This document shows, one piece after another, positions 24,148 through 33,167 of a stretch of 39,696 bases of DNA (positions are counted from its first letter, which is position 1; each line of letters opens with the position of its first letter). The notes beneath the pieces are model-generated. The model saw nothing but the letters and a program-made list of their open reading frames with translations. It searched no databases and was not told where the DNA came from. The translations under genes were made by a program, and so were the position numbers. The DNA is from Phycisphaerae bacterium (lineage in GTDB: Bacteria; Planctomycetota; Phycisphaerae; Sedimentisphaerales; Anaerobacaceae), in the NCBI GenBank assembly GCA_030608075.1, contig JAUWIU010000006.1, forward strand, positions 1-39,696, given 5' to 3'.

Positions 24148-25928
24148 CAGGTTCTCTTGAACTGCCTTTCCAAATCACTCAAAGAAAATTTTATCGTTGT
24201 AGTCCTGCCGTGCGGACATCTGCCGGCCAACTCCACCGTTTCCCTGTCCGCAAGGAGTTGTTCTATCTCATTGTCGCTTAGCTTCTGGCCCGCTTTTATT
24301 GCCGCCTTACACGCAGCCATATTCAGGACCTTGTCGAGCAGCTTCTCGGCGTCGACGTTCTGTTGGGATACGTCGCTGAGCAGGTCAATCAAATCACGGA
24401 CAAAATCCAGCGGGTCGGCCTTTGACAGCAGTGCCGGAAATGCCTGTATCGCCAGCGTTCGTGGCCCAAACGGCGCCAGCTCGATTCCAAGCTTTTCAAT
24501 AAGCTCGGCGTTGGTCTCTAACGTCTCGGCCTCGGTGTCGGTTATCTCGAAACTTTCAGGTATCAGCAGTTTCTGTGATTCGAGTTTGCTTTCCTGCATC
24601 CGCCTGTGCAGCTCTTCGTACATTATACGCTCATGCAGCGCGTGCTGGTCGATAATGACAAATCCGTCGTCCGTCTCGGCTACGATGAAGCTGTCCTGTA
24701 TCTGCAGGAATCTTCGTTGCGTTTGCAGACCGCCCACCCTTTCTGCGAACCGCTGTCTCGTATCTTTCGATGTTGATTCTGTCCCGCCTGCCGTGCGAAA
24801 GCCGAACCGCTGCTGAGTATTAACCGGCCGGTGCTTTTTGAAGAAATCAGACATTGCATCACTGATTTGCTGGCTTCTTTGTTGCGCCGTCGATGTAACC
24901 CCTGCAGAAACAGTCGGCAGCTTCGCCTCCACTGCCAGCTCTGTCCCCAGGAGTTTCTCTCGCAAACAACCAAGAATTTGCGAATGTACCAGATTGGCAT
25001 TATAGAAACGCACCTCAATCTTGGTCGGATGAACATTCACGTCATAATCTTCGTAGGGCATCTGAATAAACAAAAAGACCACTGCAAACCTCTGCGACTC
25101 CAGGATGGGCCGATATGCCTCTTTGATTGCGTGCGAGATGAATTTGTCACGGATAAAACGTCCATTCAAAAATACGTACTGAAACTTATTGTTTGTTCTC
25201 GAAATAGCTGGTTTGCCTAACATCGCCCGAATATGCAGACCCCTTTCGCTGCTTTCGGTTTCAATCAGATTCTCCACAATCTCCTGGGAGAACAGTTCCG
25301 CTATCCGTCTGCCGATGCCCTGGCCGCCCTGCGGCTGATAAACCTCCCGCCCGTTTGACATAAGCGTCATATCCAAATCGCAGTTGGCCAGCGCCATACG
25401 TATGAACCGCTCGGTAATGTGGCCGGCCTCGGTATTCGCGGTCTTCAGAAACTTGCGCCTCGCCGGCAGCTTATAAAAAAGGTCTCTGACCTGGATTGTT
25501 GTGCCGTAATCTGCACTGCACGGGCCGACTCTGCCCTTGTTGCCGCAGTCAATTTCTATGCAGTTGCCGCCGGCCGAATCCCGCGTCCTGCTCACCGCCC
25601 GTACCTGTGCCACCGAGCCGATACTCGCTAATGCTTCCCCTCGGAAGCCTAACGTCGATATGCCACACAGGTCCGAGCTGGTCCTGATTTTACTTGTGGT
25701 GTGCGGCTCAAACGCGCAGGCCAAATCCGCCGCATCCATCCCGGAGCCGTTATCTGCCACCGAGATTAACCTTCGTCCCCCGTCCTCCATCGATACCGTC
25801 ATCCTCGTCGCTCCGGCATCGACGCTGTTTTCCATCAGTTCCTTGACCACGCTCGCAGGCCGCTCAACCACCTCGCCGGCAGCAATCGTATTTACCATGT
25901 TCTGGTCAAGGACGACAATTCGGCCCAT
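24147..25928 (-). CDS. mutL: DNA mismatch repair protein MutL
   Basis: The 593-residue protein has the GHKL ATPase N-terminus ('NTIAAGEVVERPASVVKELM', 'ENSVDAGA', 'DNGSGM', 'TLGFRGEALASI') and the dimerisation domain. The C-terminal domain carries the metal-dependent endonuclease motif DQHA-X2-E-X4-E as 'DQHALHERIMYEE', plus 'ACKAAIKAG' and 'CPHGR'. It is therefore a nicking MutL of the kind found in bacteria without MutH. GGGAG lies about 7 bases before ATG 25928. It follows gpmI by 88 bases and overlaps the btuF-like gene by one base. It is intact, unlike mutS in this window. Confidence 0.97.
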   Translation of the reverse strand: MGRIVVLDQNMVNTIAAGEVVERPASVVKELMENSVDAGATRMTVSMEDGGRRLISVADNGSGMDAADLACAFEPHTTSKIRTSSDLCGISTLGFRGEALASIGSVAQVRAVSRTRDSAGGNCIEIDCGNKGRVGPCSADYGTTIQVRDLFYKLPARRKFLKTANTEAGHITERFIRMALANCDLDMTLMSNGREVYQPQGGQGIGRRIAELFSQEIVENLIETESSERGLHIRAMLGKPAISRTNNKFQYVFLNGRFIRDKFISHAIKEAYRPILESQRFAVVFLFIQMPYEDYDVNVHPTKIEVRFYNANLVHSQILGCLREKLLGTELAVEAKLPTVSAGVTSTAQQRSQQISDAMSDFFKKHRPVNTQQRFGFRTAGGTESTSKDTRQRFAERVGGLQTQRRFLQIQDSFIVAETDDGFVIIDQHALHERIMYEELHRRMQESKLESQKLLIPESFEITDTEAETLETNAELIEKLGIELAPFGPRTLAIQAFPALLSKADPLDFVRDLIDLLSDVSQQNVDAEKLLDKVLNMAACKAAIKAGQKLSDNEIEQLLADRETVELAGRCPHGRTTTIKFSLSDLERQFKRT

Positions 25929-26016
25929 TATTTTCTCCCACCCCTGTAAAAAAACAGCGTTTAGCCTATGGTGTGTAGTTTCTATCCGCTGTCCGCTATT
26001 ACTATATGCTATTCTG

Positions 26017-27597
26017 TCAACTTTCGAGCAGGCTCTGTCCGGTCATTTCTTCCGGCTGCGGAAGTCCCATCATCTGCAGTAAGGTAGGGGCTATATCGGC
26101 GAGTTTTCCGCCCTCGCGAAGTCGTGCCTTCTTGTAACGCTCGTCAAACACAATCAGCGGCACATCGCCGATTGTGTGCGCGGTATGCGGCTGATTCTTT
26201 TCCAAGTCCCACATCTTTTCAAAGTTGCCGTGGTCGGCCGTAATTATAGCCTCCCCGCCCAAACTCTTGATTTTATCCAGGACCCTTCCCACGCATTCAT
26301 CGACTACTTCAGCGGCCTTAATTGCCGCCGACAGTACACCAGTATGGCCTACCATATCCGGATTGGCAAGATTGACCACTACCGCATCATACCTGCCCGA
26401 ATCAAGCCTCTCCAGCACAACGCCGGTAACCTCATAAGCGCTCATCTCAGGCTTCAAGTCATACGTACGAACCCGCGGCGAAGGCACAATCTGTCTGTCC
26501 TCGCCACTGAACGGTTTCTCGGCATAATCGTTGAAGAAGAAAGTAACGTGTGCGTATTTTTCCGTCTCCGCGCAGCGAAATTGCTTAAGCCCTGCCCCGC
26601 TCCAGTAAGCAGCTAAGATATTTTTCATTTTTGCCGGCTTCGCAAACACCGCCGGTGCCGGTATCGTTACGTCGTACTCGGTCATACAGACGTAATATAT
26701 CTCCGGCCGGCTCGTCCGGACAAAACCTCTGAAGTCCGGCTCGACAAAGCCCCGGGTAATTTCACGGGGCCTGTCCCCGCGGAAATTAAAAAACACTACG
26801 CCGTCACCGTCCTTGATGGTGGTTATCAGCTCGTTGTCTTCATTGACGATACAGGTCGGCTCGATGAATTCATCCGTTACGCCTTTTTCGTAACTCCCGG
26901 CAACAGCCTCTGCTGCACTGGTTGCTTTAAGACCCTTGCCGAGTCTCAGGCATTCGTAAGCCTTTTGTACGCGCTCCCATCGACTGTCACGGTCCATCGC
27001 GTAGAATCTGCCCATCACGGTCGCGATTTTGCCCACGCCTATTTGTGCCGCCTTTTTCTCTATTTCGGCTACGTACCCTGCTCCGCTGTCCGGCGGCGAG
27101 TCCCGTCCGTCCGTGAAGGCGTGGATGAAAACATCTTCGAGCCCATTTTTCTTCGCCAGCTCCAGCAGACCGTACAGATGGTCCAGCAGTGAGTGCACCC
27201 CTATGTCGCTGCATAGGCCCATCAGGTGCATCCGGCCGTCATTATTCTTTACGAATTCAACCATATTCAAAAGTTGCTTATTCTCAAAGAAAGACCCGTC
27301 ACGGATGGCCTTGGTGATTCTTACCGATTCCTGCGGAACGATTCTGCCGGCCCCGATGTTTTGATGGCCAACCTCGCTGTTTCCCATGGTCCCGTCCGGC
27401 AGCCCCACGTATTCGCCGAAGGTGTGAATAAGGCAGTTCGGATACTCGGCCATCAGCATATCGTCTATGGGCGTATTGGCGCACTTGACGGCGTTGTACT
27501 CGTCTTCAGCAGGGTCTGGGTTATAGCCCCACCCGTCGCGGATAATCAGTGCAAACGGTTTACCCGGACGGGTTGAGGTCGCTTTTTGTCGTCCCAT
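26017..27597 (-). CDS. gpmI: cofactor-independent (2,3-bisphosphoglycerate-independent) phosphoglycerate mutase
   Basis: GpmI interconverts 3- and 2-phosphoglycerate in glycolysis using two Mn2+ ions and a phosphoserine. The 526-residue length is normal. Motifs include 'IIRDGWG' at the N-terminus, the active-site Ser in 'GTMGNSEVGHQNIGAGR', 'FTDGRDSPP', 'VFFNFRGDRPREIT' and the metal-binding 'TADHGNFEKMWD'. It has its own promoter (27687-27715) and an 80-base leader containing a hairpin (27619-27642). It heads a minus-strand group continuing into mutL. Confidence 0.97.
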   Translation of the reverse strand: MGRQKATSTRPGKPFALIIRDGWGYNPDPAEDEYNAVKCANTPIDDMLMAEYPNCLIHTFGEYVGLPDGTMGNSEVGHQNIGAGRIVPQESVRITKAIRDGSFFENKQLLNMVEFVKNNDGRMHLMGLCSDIGVHSLLDHLYGLLELAKKNGLEDVFIHAFTDGRDSPPDSGAGYVAEIEKKAAQIGVGKIATVMGRFYAMDRDSRWERVQKAYECLRLGKGLKATSAAEAVAGSYEKGVTDEFIEPTCIVNEDNELITTIKDGDGVVFFNFRGDRPREITRGFVEPDFRGFVRTSRPEIYYVCMTEYDVTIPAPAVFAKPAKMKNILAAYWSGAGLKQFRCAETEKYAHVTFFFNDYAEKPFSGEDRQIVPSPRVRTYDLKPEMSAYEVTGVVLERLDSGRYDAVVVNLANPDMVGHTGVLSAAIKAAEVVDECVGRVLDKIKSLGGEAIITADHGNFEKMWDLEKNQPHTAHTIGDVPLIVFDERYKKARLREGGKLADIAPTLLQMMGLPQPEEMTGQSLLES

Positions 27598-27686
27598 AAA
27601 AAAGGCCCTTCCCGCAAACCCGGCACCCTTATCTCAGCCGGGCTGCATACCTCGAATCCTAAACACAATCAACCAGCTTGGCTCGT

Positions 27687-27715
27687 ATGATATAAGCCCG
27701 CTGCACCTATGTCAA
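27687..27715 (-). promoter_or_regulatory. promoter for gpmI
   Basis: On the minus strand a consensus TTGACA (27710-27715) and TATCAT (27687-27692) are separated by 17 bases. The start would be near 27680, about 83 bases ahead of the ATG. It is divergent to the promoter at 27766-27793. Confidence 0.65.
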
Positions 27716-27765
27716 ATATTTAGAAAAAACCGCACAAAACAAAAAACTCTCCCTGCCAAAATCTT

Positions 27766-27793
27766 TTGACAGCCGTGTTTACTCTGATATAAT
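27766..27793 (+). promoter_or_regulatory. consensus promoter for the TPR protein/lspA pair
   Basis: Both hexamers are perfect sigma70 consensus: TTGACA (27766-27771), 16-base spacer, TATAAT (27788-27793). Transcription would start near 27800, about 66 bases before ATG 27866. Confidence 0.7.
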
Positions 27794-27865
27794 TGGCCGA
27801 AAATCAGGAATTTTTTGTGCGGAATGCTCGTGAATTGTCGATGTATGTCAAAAAAGGGGACACTT

Positions 27866-28951
27866 ATGGCTAATAGTACCACAATATCAAATCGTGACAG
27901 CACACTCGGTTTGACCGACAGCCGCAAAGCTAAGATAAGCCGTGAGCAGCCGGGCAAAGTTACGCTCAGGAAACTGCGCTATACACTTGTCTTCTGCCTG
28001 ACAAACGCGTTTCTGTTGTTTTCTGTCGGCTGCAATCAGCAGCAAAAAGCGGTTGACTTATATGTTGACGCCGTAGTGCACGCCGAGCACAACGAAAATG
28101 AATTGGCCATCGAAAAACTGGACTCGGCGATACAGGAAGATACACGGTTTTCCCTTGCTTACTATCTGCTCGGTGAGATTTACGAGAAGATGAAGGATTA
28201 CGAATATAGTGCCGCCTCCTACGAAAAGGCCACAGAGCTTAATCCATGGTCTTTCCAGGCCTACTTTAGTCTCGGTCGCGTTTACCAGATTATGAAGGAA
28301 TTTGCCTACGCGGTCAGGGCGTACGCCAAAGCCTGTGAGCTAAAGCCCGACCATCTCCAGGCCCACCTCAATGCCGCTGAAAGCTACTATCAAATCAAGG
28401 ACTACGACAATGCTTTGACGTATGGTCAGCGAGCTGTGAAAATTGCACCTGACATCGCGGAAATCCAGCAGTTACTTGGAGATATTTACGGCTCAAAAGA
28501 CGACCATGAGCAGGCTATTGCATCTTACAAACGCGTGCTCGAAATAGACAGTAACAACCCGGACGTTATGACTTCTTTGGCAATCTCATATCTGAAGACC
28601 AATCGCAACGAGCCGGCCAAAGAGCTGCTGACCTCGGCCCTGCAAATCGAGCCTGATAACGGCCCCGCCCATAAATATCTCGCATATTGCTACCTGCGGT
28701 CTGGTGACATCGACAAAGCAATGGAAAACTACGGCATGGCAGTTGAGATAAATGATAAGGATTGGGACGCATACAGGGGCCTTGGCGTTACCTATATGTT
28801 AAAAGGCAAAAAGGACGACGGCACCTTCGACGAGACCTTCAAAGCAAAGGCAATTCAGCAATGGCGTATCTCGCTGGACCTGAATCCCGACCAACCCAAT
28901 CGCGACAAGTTAATCCGACTGATACAAAAATATTCAAAGCAGGAAAAGTAG
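27866..28951 (+). CDS. membrane-anchored TPR protein, possible lipoprotein
   Basis: ATG 27866 is chosen for its AGGGGA site 5-6 bases upstream; an in-frame start at 27815 would lie close to the predicted transcription start. The 361-residue product has ~35 polar basic residues, a hydrophobic segment (about 38-55) ending in 'FSVGC' with Cys56, a permissive lipobox, and then about eight TPR units ('AYYLLGEIYEKMKDYEYSAA', 'SYEKATELNPWSFQAYFSLG'). The long polar N-terminus is unusual for a lipoprotein, so a simple anchor is equally possible. It likely works as an envelope scaffold and is co-transcribed with lspA, the lipoprotein signal peptidase. Confidence 0.85.
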   Translation: MANSTTISNRDSTLGLTDSRKAKISREQPGKVTLRKLRYTLVFCLTNAFLLFSVGCNQQQKAVDLYVDAVVHAEHNENELAIEKLDSAIQEDTRFSLAYYLLGEIYEKMKDYEYSAASYEKATELNPWSFQAYFSLGRVYQIMKEFAYAVRAYAKACELKPDHLQAHLNAAESYYQIKDYDNALTYGQRAVKIAPDIAEIQQLLGDIYGSKDDHEQAIASYKRVLEIDSNNPDVMTSLAISYLKTNRNEPAKELLTSALQIEPDNGPAHKYLAYCYLRSGDIDKAMENYGMAVEINDKDWDAYRGLGVTYMLKGKKDDGTFDETFKAKAIQQWRISLDLNPDQPNRDKLIRLIQKYSKQEK

Positions 28952-29012
28952 TGCAAAATCGAACTCGTAGCCTGCAAATTGTCGTTTTTTGCTGGATGCC
29001 CACAGTAAGGTT

Positions 29013-29600
29013 ATGACGGATGCTGAAAACGAAAAAACCAGGGCCCGGCGCATAGGGCGTGGTTTCTTGTCCCGATGCTCATCAACCACGCTGCCGAGCC
29101 TAAACGCCCACCTTGTTTTCTGGCTTGTCATCGTGCTGGGCACCACGCTGGATTTGTGGAGCAAAAAGGCTGTGTTCCAATGGCTGCCGAGCCGTCCCGA
29201 CCACAGCTTCTCCGTCATCGATGGTTTCCTCACTTTGATAATGGCGGAAAACTCCGGCGCCGCTTTCGGAATAGCATCAGGGCAACGATGGGCCCTGGCG
29301 ACAGTATCAATCGCTGCCTTGATAATTGTCTTCGGTATCTTTTTCTTCAGCCGCACCAGGCAAAAATCTGTCCATCTTGCTCTGGCACTTTTTGCCGCGG
29401 GAATTCTCGGCAATCTTTGGGACAGACTCTTCAACGATGGGCTCGTGCGGGATTTTATCGATGTTATTTACTGGCCCGGCAGGCACTGGCCCGCTTTCAA
29501 TGTCGCCGACACCATGCTCTGCGCTGCCGTTGCACTATTGCTTCTTTCAAACCTCTTCACTCACTGGTCTTATCGAAGACGTGCTCGGCAGCGTAAATAG
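29013..29600 (+). CDS. lspA: lipoprotein signal peptidase (signal peptidase II)
   Basis: LspA removes signal peptides of prolipoproteins in the inner membrane. The 195-residue protein has four hydrophobic segments and both catalytic-Asp regions: 'GNLWDRLFNDGLVRDFIDV' and 'WPAFNVADT', plus the family 'NSGAAFGI'. Its N-terminal cytoplasmic extension of about 30 residues is longer than usual. ATG 29013 with AAGG close upstream is preferred to a TTG at 28989. The 3' end overlaps the convergent nuclease gene by 44 bases. Confidence 0.93.
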   Translation: MTDAENEKTRARRIGRGFLSRCSSTTLPSLNAHLVFWLVIVLGTTLDLWSKKAVFQWLPSRPDHSFSVIDGFLTLIMAENSGAAFGIASGQRWALATVSIAALIIVFGIFFFSRTRQKSVHLALALFAAGILGNLWDRLFNDGLVRDFIDVIYWPGRHWPAFNVADTMLCAAVALLLLSNLFTHWSYRRRARQRK

Positions 29601-29952
29601 GCGCACTTGACGCCGCCGCCAAGGCAATGGCGTCCGAAGGGCGAGAGTCGACCTCTACAGTTCGACCGTCAAAGTCCAGATGTATCTTTGCGTAGAAAGT
29701 GTGGTGACGCAGGTCGTTTATAACTATTTTTTTAATCTTGGCGCCGAGATTTTTGATTACGCTGTCCAGTAAATCGTGTGTCATCGGGCGCGGCGGCATG
29801 AGGCCCTTTAACCGCCGGTCGATTGCAAGAATCTCGACTATCCCGATAACGATGGGAAAGCTGCGCTCCCCGTTACGCTCCTTTAACACGACTATCTGCT
29901 GCTCCGACGTTTCGTTAATAATCAGACGCGACAGTTCAACTTCAGTTTCCAT
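29557..29952 (-). CDS. bifunctional nuclease family protein (DUF151)
   Basis: The 131-residue protein shows the DUF151/BFN pattern: 'QQIVVLKERNGERSFPIVIG', 'EILAIDRRLKG', 'PRPMTHDLLDSVIKNLGA', 'FYAKIHLDFDGRTVEVDSRP' and 'SDAIALAA'. Plant and bacterial members have been linked to DNase/RNase activity, but the family role in most bacteria is unsettled. An AAAGGCGG site precedes the ATG. It is convergent with and overlaps lspA, and lies 189 bases after valS on the same strand. Confidence 0.9.
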   Translation of the reverse strand: METEVELSRLIINETSEQQIVVLKERNGERSFPIVIGIVEILAIDRRLKGLMPPRPMTHDLLDSVIKNLGAKIKKIVINDLRHHTFYAKIHLDFDGRTVEVDSRPSDAIALAAASSAPIYAAEHVFDKTSE

Positions 29953-29988
29953 TCAACGCCGCCTTTCATAAACAAAAGGGCAAAAGGC

Positions 29989-30009
29989 AAAAGCCCCCTT
30001 CCGGCTTTT
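29989..30009 (-). terminator. possible weak terminator or hairpin between valS and the DUF151 gene
   Basis: On the minus strand AAAAGCC pairs with GGCTTTT around a 7-base loop, followed by T-rich but interrupted sequence (GCCTTTTGCC). It lies downstream of valS and would end that transcript only inefficiently. Confidence 0.3.
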
Positions 30010-30047
30010 TCATTTCCGCTGCTGCCTGACAGGTTAATTGATGACTC

Positions 30048-30114
30048 GTCATTCCTGCGAAAGCAGAAATCCAGTTTATCGAAAGACTGGACGCCGCGTC
30101 AAGCGCGGAATGAC
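30048..30114. repeat. palindromic intergenic element (REP/MITE-like)
   Basis: The 67-base element has inverted ends GTCATTCC (30048-30055) and GGAATGAC (30107-30114), an inner CCAGT/ACTGG pair and a terminal CCGCG-TCAAG-CGCGG hairpin. Dispersed palindromes with GTCATTCC...GGAATGAC ends are common in bacterial intergenic DNA. Only one copy is in this window, so repetition is not shown here. Confidence 0.5.
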
Positions 30115-30141
30115 AACCACTGAATCATGAGCAACAGGGCA

Positions 30142-33105
30142 CTATTTTTCGCCTGTCAACTCCCCAAGGTGTTTTTCTACGGTTACCAGTTGTTCGGACA
30201 ACTCCGCCAGCTTTTCTCGCGCGTTAGCAACAACCTCCGGCTTGGCCCTGGTAATAAAATTCTTATTGGCCAGCTTCGCCTCTACAGCGTTCCTGGCGTT
30301 GTCCAGTTGTTCTTTCTGCTTTTTCAGCCGCCTGCGTTCGGCTACAGGGTCTATTGCATCGTGAAGGTAGATTTGCATCTGCTCAACAATTGTGGCCGCG
30401 GCGTTCGTCGGTTTATCAACTCCCTTTGCGGCCGTAAACTCTTCCAACCCGGCCAGTTGGCAGACAAGCTCGCTGTTTGAATTCAAAATATCCGCCGTTT
30501 CCTGGGCCGAACTTACCGACACCTTCAGCTTTTCCCTGGGCGCCTTGTTATACTCGCTTCTCATGTCCCTTATCGCTCGAATCACACCCTGAACAGTCGA
30601 AACCTCACTTTCAATACTTTCGTCAGCCAGTTCATCCAGCCCATTCGGCCACTGTGCAGCGACCAACGCCTCGGACTGTTCGGTTTGGGCAAGACCGCCC
30701 AGTATTCTTACCGGAGCGGTCTCATTGAGTTTTTGGAATATGCCTTCGGTGATAAACGGTACAAATGGGTGCAGCAGCCGCAAAATCTGGTCAAGAACAA
30801 ATGCCAGTACATTCTGGGCGATAGGTCTCTGCCCCGGGTCGCGCATTCGCGGCTTTATCCATTCAAGATACCAGTCGCAGAAGTCGTTCCAGAAAAACCT
30901 GTATAGTTGCATCAAAGGCTCACTGTACTTATATTCGTCCAGCAGCTTTGTCACCTCTGCCGCAGTTTGTGCCAGCCGCGAAAGAATCCATTTGTCCGTA
31001 ATCGTCATTTTATCTTCGGCGAATTTTCCCGGCTCAATACCATCAAGATTCATCATCGCAAACCGCGAGGCGTTCCAGAGCTTGTTGCAGAAGTTTCTCC
31101 CTATATCGAATTTGGGAGATGTATTTGCCTTCCGCCCGTCGGGCAGTGTCATTGCTGCCACCGGCATACGAATATCCTGTGTCTCTGTGGTCATACTGGC
31201 CAGTGTAAAACGCATCGCGTCAGCACCGTGGCTGTCAATGGCAACCAGAGGGTCAATGCCGTTGCCAAGGCTCTTGGACATCTTGCGTCCCTCGCCGTCC
31301 TGTATCATCGCGTGAATGTAAACGTCGCGAAAAGGAATATCTCCAACGCAGTATTGAGCCATCATCACCATTCGTGATACCCACAGCGTGATAATCTCAC
31401 GGGCCGTGCACAGCACATCACCCGGATAAAACGTTTTCAACTCCGGCGTATCTTCCGGCCAACCCATCGTACTGAATGGCCAAAGCGCCGAACTGAACCA
31501 CGTATCCAGAACGTCCGGGTCTCTTGTCCAACCATCGGCTTCGAACTGCTTTTCAATATCCTCGTTTCCACTCCTGATGCAGACAAATGTAACGGCACCC
31601 TCATCGCTGGTCATTTGAAGCAAATGTACCTTGTTGCTCAACTTCGACAGATTAGGCTTGGCCCGCCCATTGCCACCGGGTTTTGACCATATCGGAATCC
31701 TGTGTCCCCACCAGAGTTGCCGGCTTATAGGCCAATCGCGCAGATTCTCAAGCCAGCTTTGATATGTCTTGGCGTACCGCTCGGGGACAAAATGCAATCG
31801 GCCATCGAGCAGTGGCTTCAATGCCAGCCCCGCCAGCGAATTTACCGGAATATCGGTGCCCTCGATAAAACTATCACCGAATTTGTCCGCCAGATGTTTG
31901 ATGGGCTTCTTAACCGCAATATACCACTGGTCGGAAAGATACGGCTCAATCGGCACATGGCTGCGATAACTATGGCCGACCTCGTGTGTGTATTCTCTCA
32001 CATCCTCAAGCAGCTTTTCCTGCCGGAACCACTCCACGATGGCCTCTCTCGCCTCGAAACGGTCCATTCCCAACAGCGCCTGGGCGTCGGGGTTGTCTGC
32101 GTCCTCCCACCCGAACTTGTCGCTAATCGTCCCGTCCGGCGCCATCACGTTGACAACCTTCAGGCCGTGTCGCATACCAATCTCCCAGTCATCCGGGTCG
32201 TGCGCGGGGGTAACCTTCAAAAAGCCGGTAGAGAACCTCGCCTTTTCGTCTTCGCTGTCGGCCTCGGGCAAAACAACGTGCTCATCAGCTATGATTGGGA
32301 TAACACGACCGACAATCGGAAGCCGTACCTTTTTGCCGACAAGACTGCCGGCACGCTTGTCAGCCGGGTTCATCGCAACAGCCGTATCGCCCAACATCGT
32401 CTCCGGACGGGTCGTCGCGACAGTAACATACTCCACTCGCCTGCCCTGAATATCAACCGGCTCCACAAGCGGATACCGCATATACCAAAAGTGTCCCTGT
32501 ACCGTTTCGTGTTCGACCTCGTCATCGGCCAGTACCGTTTGTGTTGCCGGGTCCCAGTTGACCAGCCGTTTTCCCCGATAAATCATCCCATCGGCAAAAA
32601 GCCTGAAGAACGCAGCCCTAACTGCTTTGGCGCACACCGGGTCCATCGTGAACCGCGTTCGCTGCCAATCACATGAGCAGCCCATCGCCTTGAGTTGTTC
32701 GATGATTCGCTCTTCATACTCGTCCTTCCACGCCTGAACACGCCGGACAAAGTCCTCACGCGCAAAATCTGTCCGGCGTCTATTTTCCTCCGACAGGATT
32801 CGCTTTTCCACAACTGTTTGAGTAGCGATACCAGCGTGGTCGGTGCCCGGCATCCACAGCGTATTGAAGCCCTGCATTCTCTTTGCGCGAATCAGAATGT
32901 CCTGAAGCGTGTTGTTCAATGCGTGGCCAAGATGCAGCGGAGCCGTAACATTAGGAGGAGGAATCACAATCGTATAGGCCAGCCCGGCGGTATCTCTGCC
33001 TGCAGCAAATGCTTCAGCGTGAAAATATGAACCAGAAAACCAGATTTCATTTGCCAGCACTTCTATTGCCTTTGGCTCATAAACCCTCGAAAGCTGCTCT
33101 GCCAT
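30142..33105 (-). CDS. valS: valyl-tRNA synthetase
   Basis: ValRS charges tRNA-Val and edits mischarged threonine. The 987-residue protein is a class I synthetase with the HIGH-equivalent 'PPNVTAPLHLGHALNNTLQD', the valine-type editing domain ('VATTRPETMLGDTAVA', 'HDPDDWEIGMRHGL'), the KMSKS loop 'GRKMSKSLGNGIDP', an anticodon-binding region and the C-terminal tRNA-binding coiled coil ('VAERRRLKKQKEQLDNARNA'). It is slightly longer than the E. coli enzyme (951). A strong hairpin with a T-run lies about 30 bases before the ATG (see 33136-33167), suggesting leader control. Confidence 0.97.
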   Translation of the reverse strand: MAEQLSRVYEPKAIEVLANEIWFSGSYFHAEAFAAGRDTAGLAYTIVIPPPNVTAPLHLGHALNNTLQDILIRAKRMQGFNTLWMPGTDHAGIATQTVVEKRILSEENRRRTDFAREDFVRRVQAWKDEYEERIIEQLKAMGCSCDWQRTRFTMDPVCAKAVRAAFFRLFADGMIYRGKRLVNWDPATQTVLADDEVEHETVQGHFWYMRYPLVEPVDIQGRRVEYVTVATTRPETMLGDTAVAMNPADKRAGSLVGKKVRLPIVGRVIPIIADEHVVLPEADSEDEKARFSTGFLKVTPAHDPDDWEIGMRHGLKVVNVMAPDGTISDKFGWEDADNPDAQALLGMDRFEAREAIVEWFRQEKLLEDVREYTHEVGHSYRSHVPIEPYLSDQWYIAVKKPIKHLADKFGDSFIEGTDIPVNSLAGLALKPLLDGRLHFVPERYAKTYQSWLENLRDWPISRQLWWGHRIPIWSKPGGNGRAKPNLSKLSNKVHLLQMTSDEGAVTFVCIRSGNEDIEKQFEADGWTRDPDVLDTWFSSALWPFSTMGWPEDTPELKTFYPGDVLCTAREIITLWVSRMVMMAQYCVGDIPFRDVYIHAMIQDGEGRKMSKSLGNGIDPLVAIDSHGADAMRFTLASMTTETQDIRMPVAAMTLPDGRKANTSPKFDIGRNFCNKLWNASRFAMMNLDGIEPGKFAEDKMTITDKWILSRLAQTAAEVTKLLDEYKYSEPLMQLYRFFWNDFCDWYLEWIKPRMRDPGQRPIAQNVLAFVLDQILRLLHPFVPFITEGIFQKLNETAPVRILGGLAQTEQSEALVAAQWPNGLDELADESIESEVSTVQGVIRAIRDMRSEYNKAPREKLKVSVSSAQETADILNSNSELVCQLAGLEEFTAAKGVDKPTNAAATIVEQMQIYLHDAIDPVAERRRLKKQKEQLDNARNAVEAKLANKNFITRAKPEVVANAREKLAELSEQLVTVEKHLGELTGEK

Positions 33106-33135
33106 AATATCTGCCTTATAGCTGATGATTACCTA

Positions 33136-33167
33136 TAAAAAATCCCGGCATGGTTGCGACCAGCCGG
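33136..33167 (-). terminator. intrinsic terminator hairpin just upstream of valS
   Basis: On the minus strand CCGGC-TGGT pairs with ACCA-(T)-GCCGG around a 4-base loop, followed by GATTTTTTATA. It ends only about 30 bases before the valS ATG, leaving no room for a promoter in between. It is therefore either the rho-gene terminator, with valS read through, or an attenuator in the valS leader. A weak promoter (TTTACA, 17 bases, TAAGAT) lies just upstream of the hairpin. The T-box sequence GGTGGNACC is not present. The rest of 33168-33387 shows no gene. Confidence 0.6.

Noticed and set aside
27598-27680. GGCTGAGATA in the gpmI leader, resembling part of a TPP riboswitch
   Set aside because: The remaining conserved TPP elements are absent and gpmI is not a thiamin gene.
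31702-32676. Long plus-strand frame opposite valS
   Set aside because: Antisense shadow of valS; the sequence has no recognisable domain.
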